The notes beneath the pieces are model-generated. The model saw only the letters and a program-made list of their open reading frames with translations, was not told the origin of the DNA and did no database searches. From Corallincola holothuriorum (GTDB taxonomy: Bacteria; Pseudomonadota; Gammaproteobacteria; Enterobacterales; Neiellaceae): a stretch of DNA of 64,000 nucleotides. Below are positions 1 through 6,899 of this stretch, piece by piece; positions within the stretch are counted from its first letter, which is position 1, and each line of letters begins with the position of its first letter. The DNA lies in the NCBI RefSeq assembly GCF_003336225.1, contig NZ_QPID01000004.1:1-64000 (forward strand), read 5' to 3'. Both the position numbers and the translations under genes were made by a program.

Positions 1-1
1 C

Positions 2-82
2 GCTGCGGCAATGCGCAAGCTGACTCATATTTGCTTCGGCGTGCTTAAGCACCAGAGCGAGTATCAGCCTCAAACAGCGTGA
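2..82 (+). pseudogene. 3' end of an IS110-family transposase (cut by window edge)
   Basis: Frame 2 is open from the window edge to a TGA at 80-82 and gives 26 residues containing AAMRKLTHICFGVLKHQ. This matches the remembered C-terminal pattern of IS110/IS116/IS902-type transposases (A-x-M-R-K-L then a hydrophobic run and VLK). The rest of the gene lies outside the window, so whether the element is intact or a remnant cannot be told. The 3' end of the element probably lies within the following few tens of bases. The assignment rests on a short stretch and is from memory. Confidence 0.6.
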
Positions 83-114
83 AAATCACTGCTTGAGGCA
101 TGACGAGCAAGATG

Positions 115-244
115 GTATCTCTCCCCTTGGAGAGGGGGCTAAAAGCGTAAGCGATGATGGTTCATTGCTAAAATCAGCCTATTTTCTCTCAAGCTGCCTC
201 GCTTAGATCCCTTCTCCCTTGCCGGGAGAAGGTTAGGATGAGGC
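115..244. repeat. REP-like palindromic repeats
   Basis: Two G+C-rich imperfect palindromes lie 70 bases apart. The first is a CTCTCCCC / AGAGGGGG hairpin near 117-138. The second is CCTTCTCCC-ttgcc-GGGAGAAGG at 210-232, followed by GATGAGGCGG. Modules of this look recur between genes in many gammaproteobacterial chromosomes. A related hairpin (CACTTCTCCC) occurs at 2794-2818, so the pair brackets the Wzi/HDOD block. No coding sequence is visible between 83 and 277. Confidence 0.55.
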
Positions 245-277
245 GGCTAAAGACATAGCTAACAAAGGTCTTTGACG

Positions 278-1762
278 CTAAAAAACATACTCCCAATTTA
301 CCCAGCCATTCCATACGCCGTCTGAATCTTCATCGGCATTGTCATAATCGGAATAGGTATAGTCCATACCTATTTCAATGCGGCCATGGAACATAGGCAT
401 CAGGTAACTAACGTCTACCTGTTTTGCTTGTTCAGCAATGGGTGCAACGGTGTTCCCTCCGGGCGGAGTCCTATTTTCATTATCGAAGTTCAGATCCAGA
501 TAGCGGAAGTTACTTTTCCATTGGTGGCCATTACTTCTTATGCCGACAAAGCCTAGAGTGTAACTCTTGGTGTCGTTGTCATAAGTACTACCGATGCTAC
601 GATCCCAATAGCGGTAACCGCTTTGGTATTGAGTGTGCTCGTAAGTACAGTTGTATTGGCCTCCACACCATGCGCCAGTATCTGTGTATTCAAAGAAGGT
701 ACGAATTTGATTGCCTGCTAGCAGGTAACTAACGTCGATACCGCCAAGATAACTTTTCGCCTGAAATGGGGGGAATTTATCTAAGCCAAAACTGTCTTCC
801 CCCATGGTTTCACCGTAGATTCCATAAGGGACGCCCCAAGCGGTGTCGCCCCAGCGAAAATCTAACGCGGCTAACTGGTTGCCTGGTGCATTTTCATCGC
901 CTATCTCATTGTCATCACCGGTAAGCATTTTTCGCCAAGTACTTCCTTCGCATGGGCGGTCATCACCACATATTTGCGCGGAACGGGACATACCTAACTC
1001 TAACTGCGGAATCGGCTTGATAGTGGCGCGGAAGGTCCAGAGTAGGGCATCTTCAACATATCTATCATCGTCATTGAGGATGCCAACACCTGTAGAGAGG
1101 GTCCATGGGCCTAGCCACTCCAATACCGGAAAATCGAATGGTTCGGCATAGTTACGGCTGATCATCATGGTAGGTATTGGCCGGGCGTTACTGCTCATGG
1201 TTAATGCAGTGTCCCACCCTGGCCCCCACCATTGATCAATGACTCCGCCAGTGATCGCCCAGTTGCCGATGATCATGCTTAGATAGGAACCGTCTAAGCG
1301 CAGATCTTCATCATCTTGCGCATCGTAGGCGTAGGTGGCTTTAAGCTTATAGGCGATACGATTGCCCATCCCTTCATGGCTGATAGAGGCTTCGCCTTTC
1401 TCTCTGAGCGGTGTACCAAAATGCTGGAAGCGGGCATCATTAGTGGCTGCGCCAATTGACAGGCTGGTGACACCTTGCTTGTCGTTTTGCTGGGTAAATG
1501 CATGGCGTACTCTGTGTACGGCCATCCGTACACTTTCAGGTTGCTCGCTGATAGAAGCTTGATCTATGTCTCTTATTATTCCACTCCACATTAGCGGAAA
1601 GGTGTTAACAGGCACGGTGATCACACCAACGTCAGCGAGCATCTGAATATCGGCACGCAGGTGGATTTCATCAGGCGATATCCAGGGCGCGGCGATGCTA
1701 TTAATTGATATAACAGAAGAAAGCAGTGCCGCGGCGGCACAAGCGAATATACTTTTGGTCAT
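278..1762 (-). CDS. Wzi-like capsule assembly outer-membrane protein
   Basis: A 494-residue protein that begins with a clear Sec signal peptide (MTKSIFACAAAALLSSVISI, cleavage after about residue 25). It continues with aromatic, alternating beta-strand sequence to a C-terminal phenylalanine, as expected of an outer-membrane barrel. Segments such as GGVIDQWWGPGWDTALTMSS and the R-N-Y-A-E-P motif recall the capsule-assembly Wzi family (an 18-strand barrel that anchors group 1 capsule in E. coli). Family members are about 470-500 residues, so this one is full length. I chose the ATG at 1762 because the reading frame upstream of it lacks signal-peptide character. No other capsule genes are in the window, so a role in surface polysaccharide attachment is inferred from the family only. 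Confidence 0.8.
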   Translation of the reverse strand: MTKSIFACAAAALLSSVISINSIAAPWISPDEIHLRADIQMLADVGVITVPVNTFPLMWSGIIRDIDQASISEQPESVRMAVHRVRHAFTQQNDKQGVTSLSIGAATNDARFQHFGTPLREKGEASISHEGMGNRIAYKLKATYAYDAQDDEDLRLDGSYLSMIIGNWAITGGVIDQWWGPGWDTALTMSSNARPIPTMMISRNYAEPFDFPVLEWLGPWTLSTGVGILNDDDRYVEDALLWTFRATIKPIPQLELGMSRSAQICGDDRPCEGSTWRKMLTGDDNEIGDENAPGNQLAALDFRWGDTAWGVPYGIYGETMGEDSFGLDKFPPFQAKSYLGGIDVSYLLAGNQIRTFFEYTDTGAWCGGQYNCTYEHTQYQSGYRYWDRSIGSTYDNDTKSYTLGFVGIRSNGHQWKSNFRYLDLNFDNENRTPPGGNTVAPIAEQAKQVDVSYLMPMFHGRIEIGMDYTYSDYDNADEDSDGVWNGWVNWEYVF

Positions 1763-1941
1763 CGAAGAGTTGCTCAAGAGAGTGACATCCCGTGTCTTAT
1801 AACTTTTGTGCCTATTGTCGCTTGTTCTACGGATAATGAAAAGCGTGGTCTGCGTCGCTTGGTTTGTTTCTTTGCTGCAGGCAAAATAGCGCAATTGATT
1901 CTGGCCTAGGTTGTTTGGGAGGCTGTTTGGCGATTCAGCAG

Positions 1942-2742
1942 ATGAAAGGCGCAATGGCGGCGCTGTTTAATTCAGAGCAACACTTACTGGCATTGCCCGA
2001 GCAAGTGGTTGCTGTGCGTCGATTGTGTGTTAATCCAAACTCTGATCTTTATGATGTCGAAGAGACGGTGTTAAAAGATCCGGCGTTTAGTGGGTACTTG
2101 TTGAAGCTGGCTAATAGTGCGCTTTATGGCACAGGCAAGCAGACCTGCCATCAGGTGGCTGACGCTATTAGAAGAATAGGGATACATGCGGTAGGTGAAT
2201 TGGCGATGATCTATGCGGCTAAGCAGCTGCACGATGCCCGCTGTTTAGATACCAATATTGCCCAGCGTATGCGTTTGAATTGGCAGCAAAGTTGGAGCCT
2301 AGGGCAGGTGGCCACTGAATTGTATTGGCAACATCGCCATCGCGAACCCGCCAAATGCCGACGCTTAGATGCTTCCGATATTTTGACTGCCGCAGTGATG
2401 TCGGGGGTTGGTTCGTTAGCTGTATTGACTGCCGCAGACCAAGTGATCACGCGAAGTGCCAATGACGCTGGTGAAGACGAAGCTAGCTTGCCAGCGCTTA
2501 GCCAAGACACTATTGAGGATATGCTTACTCTGAGCAATAAGTACTTGCAGCTAACGCTACAGCGCTGGGGAATGCAAGATGCTTACGCTCAGGCGTTGGT
2601 GAAACCACCGATAGAAGATGGTGAGTTTCACTTTACTCACTACCTTTGGGCGGCCAAACTTTCTACGTCGCCCACCTCTGAGCTTGGCCAATGTGAGCGT
2701 ACTAAGAGTGCACTTAAGCTTCATGGTGTACTGGCAGCATAA
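1942..2742 (+). CDS. HDOD-domain protein
   Basis: About 266 residues. The N-terminal 120 residues carry the HDOD pattern: an early LPEQVVAVRRLC helix, then VLKDPAFSGYLLKLANSALYG, followed by QVADAIRRIGIHAVGEL. HDOD proteins are HD-phosphohydrolase relatives that usually lack catalytic metal ligands and act as signalling scaffolds. No second domain (EAL, GGDEF or REC) is attached. Start choice is uncertain: ATG at 1942 or 1954, the latter preceded by AAAGG; the frame is open to a TTG at 1864. The gene is divergent from the Wzi gene with a gap of about 180 bases and stands alone. Target unknown. Confidence 0.75.
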   Translation: MKGAMAALFNSEQHLLALPEQVVAVRRLCVNPNSDLYDVEETVLKDPAFSGYLLKLANSALYGTGKQTCHQVADAIRRIGIHAVGELAMIYAAKQLHDARCLDTNIAQRMRLNWQQSWSLGQVATELYWQHRHREPAKCRRLDASDILTAAVMSGVGSLAVLTAADQVITRSANDAGEDEASLPALSQDTIEDMLTLSNKYLQLTLQRWGMQDAYAQALVKPPIEDGEFHFTHYLWAAKLSTSPTSELGQCERTKSALKLHGVLAA

Positions 2743-2793
2743 CCTGCGCTAGTTTCCGCCTTGTGCTTTGTTGGCGTTTGTTTATATCTTAGG

Positions 2794-2818
2794 CACTTCT
2801 CCCTCGGTGGGAGAAGTG
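2794..2818. terminator. hairpin between convergent genes
   Basis: A perfect 10-base stem CACTTCTCCC / GGGAGAAGTG with a TCGGT loop lies between the convergent HDOD and sugar-reductase-like genes. There is no long T tract on either side, so it may be a REP-like unit acting as a transcript end rather than a classical intrinsic terminator. Confidence 0.45.
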
Positions 2819-2831
2819 ATCGATGTTGTAG

Positions 2832-3623
2832 CTATATCGGCTTTAGCGCCGGGAAGGCTTCTCTCAGTGATGGCATCGGCAGTCGAGGATCTTGCATTCG
2901 TTGATCGAATACGAAATCTTGATTAGCGACCACGTGCCAATCCATGTTGTGTTTGGTTTTGATTGCGTTAACGACATCAAAAAATGTCCATTGGCGGTTA
3001 CTGTCGAGCATATAGGTATCGCCAGGCAGTTCATAGGCTTTGACTAAGCCCTTCACCGTTTCATTGATTGCGGAACAGGCGGGATACCAGCACTCGCTGG
3101 CGCTAATGGTGCCATTACCTGCCGCTGCTTGCTGGCAAAGGTTTTCCAGCATGTTGTTGCCACCGGGTGTTTCATCTATTTGCCAACCCAGGCGTACGAT
3201 CCTTGCTGACGGCAACTTATGCCTTATTCCTTGCTCCGCTCGCAGTTTCTCAAAGCCGTAGCCTTCGGCGGCATCTGGTTGGCTGTTGGGGGTGAATGGG
3301 CCTATCGCGTGATCGGAAAAAACCATTGCTGTGCTGGTGAATACCAGCTCGATATTGAGCTCTCGGCAGAGGTCAGCTATCTGCAGTGGCCAATCGTGAT
3401 TGATACGCCAACCTTCATTTTCCAATCCAGTGCTGCTGGACGCGATGGCCAGATGGAAAATAGCATCAGGCTTCACGCGCTGCAGGAATTGGTAGCTCTG
3501 GTGCCAGTCGTTGACTGTGACACTGTGGCGATCCCAAGGCAGCACCGTCCAACCCTGATTTTTCAGGTGTTGGCTTAAATGCTTGCCGAGGGTGCCATTG
3601 GCGCCGGTAATAATCGCTTTCAT
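2832..3623 (-). CDS. NAD(P)-dependent epimerase/reductase, RmlD-like extended SDR
   Basis: A 263-residue Rossmann protein. The N-terminal ITGANGTLGKHL is the glycine-rich nucleotide site of extended short-chain dehydrogenases (G-x-x-G-x-x-G). The order of later motifs (PDAIFHLAIAS, VFTSTAMVF, GYGFEKLRAEQ with the tyrosine and lysine of the Y-x-x-x-K site as Y-G-F-E-K, and ARIVRLGW) fits the dTDP-4-dehydrorhamnose reductase / NAD-dependent epimerase superfamily. GGAG stands a suitable distance before the ATG at 3623. It follows the 66-codon gene by 17 bases and is probably cotranscribed with it. The substrate cannot be named; no other nucleotide-sugar genes are adjacent. Confidence 0.75.
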   Translation of the reverse strand: MKAIITGANGTLGKHLSQHLKNQGWTVLPWDRHSVTVNDWHQSYQFLQRVKPDAIFHLAIASSSTGLENEGWRINHDWPLQIADLCRELNIELVFTSTAMVFSDHAIGPFTPNSQPDAAEGYGFEKLRAEQGIRHKLPSARIVRLGWQIDETPGGNNMLENLCQQAAAGNGTISASECWYPACSAINETVKGLVKAYELPGDTYMLDSNRQWTFFDVVNAIKTKHNMDWHVVANQDFVFDQRMQDPRLPMPSLREAFPALKPI

Positions 3624-3640
3624 GGTACTCCGCTTTCTAT

Positions 3641-3841
3641 TTATGCAGCGGAGGCAATCTCCGCAATGGAACGAATATAGTTGACGTCAAATGGGCAGTC
3701 TACTTGATGCCGTTGGCAAATTCCGTCAGCTTCAGTCGCGAGCGTTAATACTTCCTGCCAATTGGGTTCCGGTTGCTTAACCGTTTCTGCCACAGCATTT
3801 GCTATTTCAGCCAGTCGATTAGCATCGTTCTGCTTGTCCAT
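3641..3841 (-). CDS. small protein of unknown function (66 aa)
   Basis: A 66-residue acidic, mostly helical protein with two cysteines (GICQRHQVDCPF) and no signal peptide or membrane segment. I recognise no family. It is supported as a gene by a good ribosome site (GGAGTAAGGT directly before the ATG), tight 17-base spacing to the following reductase gene, and a structured promoter region (nested palindromes at 3847-3892). It is likely the first gene of a two-gene operon. A cytosolic partner or small regulator of the reductase is possible but speculative. Confidence 0.6.
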   Translation of the reverse strand: MDKQNDANRLAEIANAVAETVKQPEPNWQEVLTLATEADGICQRHQVDCPFDVNYIRSIAEIASAA

Positions 3842-3846
3842 ACCTT

Positions 3847-3892
3847 ACTCCAGTGGTGTCAATATTTCGGCAAATTTGCCAGACACTGGAGT
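3847..3892. promoter_or_regulatory. nested palindromes upstream of the 66-aa gene (candidate operator)
   Basis: Outer arms ACTCCAGTG (3847-3855) and CACTGGAGT (3884-3892) are exact complements. Between them lies a perfect 12-base palindrome GGCAAATTTGCC (3869-3880). The site abuts the ribosome-binding region of the small gene on the minus strand, where a repressor or RNA stem would control the two-gene operon. Confidence 0.45.
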
Positions 3893-3960
3893 TAAAGCAT
3901 GCAGCGTGCCAATATTCTATTTTGTTGTATAGCTGGTTTCCATACCCGCTATCGTTGCAG

Positions 3961-4665
3961 TTAGAAGCCGTAAAGGCCGATGTTCTCCAGAAACACGCGC
4001 TTTGGTTGTTTCAGCACATAAAGTACGGCGGCCGCCATATCTTCGACCTGTAACCATCCCGGCGATTGATCGGCGACATTATGTGGGCGTGGTACCTGAA
4101 CTAGGCCAGGACAGAGACTATGTACTTTGATGCCATCACCGCGCACCTCTTCTTGCAAAGCGGCGGCGAAGCCAAGAACGGCAAATTTTGCCGCACAATA
4201 GGGGCCAGCATTGGCATAGCCATTCTTAGCGGCTTGTGACGCAATATTGATGATATGGCCGGATTGCCGTGCCCGTAAGTTGGGTAGCACCGCTTGGGTC
4301 ATTAGGAATGTGCCCTTGGCACAGGTATCCATCACCAGATCCCAGTTCTCTTCACTGCACGATTCTATGCTATCGCCGACTCCTAGGCCGCTGTTATTGA
4401 TTAGCCCGTCGATACCTCCAAACACTCGCAGCGCCGCTTGAGCCACTTCCTGGACCTGCTGTTTGTTGCGCACGTCGGCACCGACGCCTATGGCCCTGCC
4501 TGGGCCAATAGCGCTTAAGCGCGCGGCCTCTTGCTCCAATAGCTCTGTTCGACGAGAGGTGAGCACCAGGTTCGCGCCCTCGGCGATCAGTGCTTCGGCT
4601 ATTCCCAAGCCAATACCGCTTGCGCCGCCGGAGATGATGATTGTTTTGCCTTGAATTGATTCCAT
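3961..4665 (-). CDS. classical short-chain dehydrogenase/reductase
   Basis: A 234-residue classical SDR. Motifs visible in order are SGGASGIGLGIAEAL (the TGxxxGIG cofactor site, here with S for T), NNSGLGVG (the NNAG equivalent), INIASQAA with the catalytic serine, and Y-C-A-A-K with catalytic tyrosine and lysine, then LCPGLVQVPRP. A GAGGATC ribosome site precedes the ATG. The protein is oxidoreductase-competent by motif, but the substrate is unknown. The gene is divergent from the HTH regulator at 4796, and the shared 130-base intergenic region contains an inverted repeat, so the regulator may control it. Confidence 0.85.
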   Translation of the reverse strand: MESIQGKTIIISGGASGIGLGIAEALIAEGANLVLTSRRTELLEQEAARLSAIGPGRAIGVGADVRNKQQVQEVAQAALRVFGGIDGLINNSGLGVGDSIESCSEENWDLVMDTCAKGTFLMTQAVLPNLRARQSGHIINIASQAAKNGYANAGPYCAAKFAVLGFAAALQEEVRGDGIKVHSLCPGLVQVPRPHNVADQSPGWLQVEDMAAAVLYVLKQPKRVFLENIGLYGF

Positions 4666-4731
4666 TAGCTAGATCCTCATTGGTTGTCTCTCTAGTATTT
4701 TCATCTCTTGAGTGCTAAATTCAACCCTATG

Positions 4732-4749
4732 GTGCGAATTGTCTCGCAC
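4732..4749. promoter_or_regulatory. inverted repeat in divergent SDR/HTH promoter region
   Basis: GTGCGA (4732-4737) and TCGCAC (4744-4749) form a 6-base inverted repeat with a 6-base centre, in the intergenic region between the SDR gene and the HTH regulator gene. Position and symmetry suit an operator for the neighbouring regulator. This is inference only. Confidence 0.35.
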
Positions 4750-4795
4750 TTTGGTTCGAGATTCGGTTATGAATATTTCGTAATGGAGAAAGCGT

Positions 4796-5224
4796 GTGAG
4801 TGAAGAAGCCAGTTTTGCGACGCGTCTGAGGGAGTTAATGGGAGAGCAGAGTGTCAGTGCCTTTGCTCGGCGTGTTGAGTTAAGTGAAAGTCTGGTGCGT
4901 AAATATTTGTCCGGCTCGGAGCCAAGCCTGAGTAAAGCCAACCAGATCGCTATGAAAGCGAACTGCTCATTAGAGTGGTTAGCGACTGGCTGTGGCTATG
5001 AATATCGCAAGGCCGAAGTGGTGGATATGGAAGCGCTAGAGAAGTCGGTTCAATTAACCATGACCATGGCTGAACAGAATGACCTCAGTGTGGCTAATGA
5101 GAAGGTGATGAAGGTTATTGTGGCGACTTATCAATATCTCCGTGCGACGAAGAAGAAAGATGGCTACTTCGATCTTGATGAGGCCACGCCGTTCGTTCGT
5201 TATGTCATGGGATTGTGCGATTAG
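4796..5224 (+). CDS. XRE/phage-repressor-type HTH transcriptional regulator
   Basis: A 142-residue protein starting at a GTG preceded by TGGAG. Residues 5-65 form a helix-turn-helix of the XRE or CI/Mu-repressor kind: RLRELMGEQSVSAFARRVEL followed by SESLVRKYLSGSEPSLSKANQIA, then SLEWLATG, which is typical of phage-type repressors. The remaining 75 residues are helical and have no protease or ligand domain I recognise. No phage genes surround it, so it is a stand-alone regulator, perhaps of prophage origin. It is divergent from an SDR gene and likely autoregulatory. Confidence 0.75.
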   Translation: MSEEASFATRLRELMGEQSVSAFARRVELSESLVRKYLSGSEPSLSKANQIAMKANCSLEWLATGCGYEYRKAEVVDMEALEKSVQLTMTMAEQNDLSVANEKVMKVIVATYQYLRATKKKDGYFDLDEATPFVRYVMGLCD

Positions 5225-5274
5225 TCAGTGAACGAAGACTTGGATACAGGCCGTCGTTCACTAACCCGTGGGTG

Positions 5275-6048
5275 TTAGTCAAAGCTATATGAAAGCTTGA
5301 TCGCATATTCCCAGTTAGTTTCTTCCGCCTCTTCGAAAGGCTCAGAGTCGTACTCTACTTCAGCTTCTAGGTGAAGTGCTAACGCTTCAGTGATACCAAA
5401 CTTAATACCGCCGCTGCCGGTTGCTCTTAAATCACCAAGGTCGTCGAGCACTGGTTGTAAATAGAGCTGGCCGTAGAGGGTGTACGGAAAGGCATCTGCG
5501 CGGTCCCACACCCACTTGGCGTAAAAATTTCCACGCCAGTTGTTATTTTCTTCATTTTGACTGTCTGATTCTTCATGTTCAAAGAACCCCCCAGCCCCTA
5601 AGCTAGTGTAAAGCTTGCCTTCATCTGATTTGTCTTCAAAGCGCCAGCGAACGCCGCTGCCCAAAAGTTCACGGCTGGAAAGATCATCAAATTTGTCATA
5701 TTGATATTGAGCAAATAGCTCCCAGTCCAACATCGGGCGGAAAAAATTGTTTTCTGTCCAGCGTCCATGGACAAACAGATCGTCCTCATCCTTAACGTCA
5801 TTGGTTTCAGCGTAGTTATAGTTGGACAGCAATAACGCTGTTCGTTGCTCTTTTACGTGTCGGAGTATGAGATTAGCAGCGTACTCTTGTTCATCTTTTG
5901 TACCTGATTCACCTTCAAGGCCAATGCCGACAGAGCCGCCCCAGCCTTGATTTGGGTTCTCTTTGGTATCGATAGGGGTGATGGCCTGACTGCTGAAGCT
6001 TGTGACGAAAAGTAGGCCGCATAAACTGATTGTTCTTATCTTTTGCAT
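5275..6048 (-). CDS. DUF481-family outer-membrane protein (YdiY-like)
   Basis: 257 residues with a signal peptide (cleavage after SFSSQA, about residue 22). The mature part is rich in alternating beta strands and acidic residues (SVGIGLEGESGTKDEQEYAANL, LGSGVRWRFEDKSDE, ALALHLEAEVEYDSEPFEEAEET) and ends with a YSFD strand. This is the pattern of DUF481 putative salt-induced outer-membrane barrels. Function is unproven in the family. The gene is monocistronic and convergent with the HTH regulator. Confidence 0.65.
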   Translation of the reverse strand: MQKIRTISLCGLLFVTSFSSQAITPIDTKENPNQGWGGSVGIGLEGESGTKDEQEYAANLILRHVKEQRTALLLSNYNYAETNDVKDEDDLFVHGRWTENNFFRPMLDWELFAQYQYDKFDDLSSRELLGSGVRWRFEDKSDEGKLYTSLGAGGFFEHEESDSQNEENNNWRGNFYAKWVWDRADAFPYTLYGQLYLQPVLDDLGDLRATGSGGIKFGITEALALHLEAEVEYDSEPFEEAEETNWEYAIKLSYSFD

Positions 6049-6125
6049 GGAAAATTGCGCATCGAGTTAACATCCGAGTTACATCCTATCAGTGTCAATT
6101 TTGAAGAAAAGTGAAAAAGCAGGAT

Positions 6126-6142
6126 GTTCTAATTATTAGAAC
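6126..6142. promoter_or_regulatory. 17-bp perfect palindrome upstream of azoR
   Basis: GTTCTAAT-T-ATTAGAAC is a perfect 8+1+8 palindrome, about 75 bases before the azoR start and about 80 bases before the divergent DUF481 gene. It has the size and symmetry of an operator for a dimeric regulator (LysR, MarR or TetR type). No regulator gene for it lies next door. Confidence 0.5.
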
Positions 6143-6217
6143 GAAAATGGCTATTTTTTACGATTTTATCCGCTAAATTAGCTTGTATTATAGAGGCTCC
6201 AGATAAGGAGCAACCCG

Positions 6218-6823
6218 ATGAAAAAACTACTTGTACTGAACAACAGCATTCTTGCAGAGCAGAGTCAATCGAGCCAATTGACACACCATTACGTTGAGAA
6301 GTGGTTGGCGGCGCATGCCGATGGTGTTGTGATCTCTCGTGATCTCGGCTTAGAGCCGATCCCTCACCTAGATGGAAAGATGTTGTCAGCGTGGTCTACG
6401 CCTGTAGAGGAGAGAAGTCCTGAACAGCGGCAATTGGCATTGATCAGTGATCAACTCATTGAAGAGTTAATGGCTGCAGATGAAGTGGTGGTTGGTATGC
6501 CTATGTATAACTTTGGTGTGCCGTCAGGCTTTAAGGCTTGGATTGATCATATCGCCAGAGCCGGAGTGACGTTTCGCTATACAGAAAGTGGGCCTGAAGG
6601 ATTGCTCAATAATACAAAGGTGATTGTCGCTGCAACCCGTGGCGGTTTGTATGCCGGTACGGAAAAAGACACACAAACACGCTATTTAACTGATGTATTT
6701 GCATTTTTGGGGCTTACAGATGTGGCGTTTGTATATGCTGAAGGGCTAGCTATGGGGGCAGACGGTGCCGCCGAAGCAATGACTAAAGCTAAGAATGCTT
6801 TGGTGGGGTTAGCTCAGCGCTAA
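6218..6823 (+). CDS. azoR: FMN-dependent NADH-azoreductase
   Basis: 201 residues, the usual length of AzoR, with a flavodoxin-like fold. The N-terminal LLVLNNSIL is the phosphate-binding region; MPMYNFGVPSGFKAWIDH (about residues 94-111) is the hallmark FMN-binding segment; AATRGGLYAG is the second flavin loop. AzoR reduces quinones and azo compounds with NADH in the cytosol and protects against electrophile stress. AAGGAG precedes the ATG. It is a single gene with its own terminator, and a perfect palindrome in its promoter region suggests repression relieved by an inducer. Confidence 0.92.
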   Translation: MKKLLVLNNSILAEQSQSSQLTHHYVEKWLAAHADGVVISRDLGLEPIPHLDGKMLSAWSTPVEERSPEQRQLALISDQLIEELMAADEVVVGMPMYNFGVPSGFKAWIDHIARAGVTFRYTESGPEGLLNNTKVIVAATRGGLYAGTEKDTQTRYLTDVFAFLGLTDVAFVYAEGLAMGADGAAEAMTKAKNALVGLAQR

Positions 6824-6824
6824 T

Positions 6825-6854
6825 AAAAACAGCGGCCATTTGGCCGCTGTTTTT
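6825..6854. terminator. bidirectional intrinsic terminator (azoR/asnB)
   Basis: AAAAACAGCGGCCA-tt-TGGCCGCTGTTTTT is a strong stem flanked by A and T tracts, directly after the azoR stop. It can terminate azoR and also the convergent asnB transcript. Confidence 0.85.
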
Positions 6855-6899
6855 ATTTAGAGCACGTAACCTATATTGCGTGCTTTGCGTATTCCGCTA

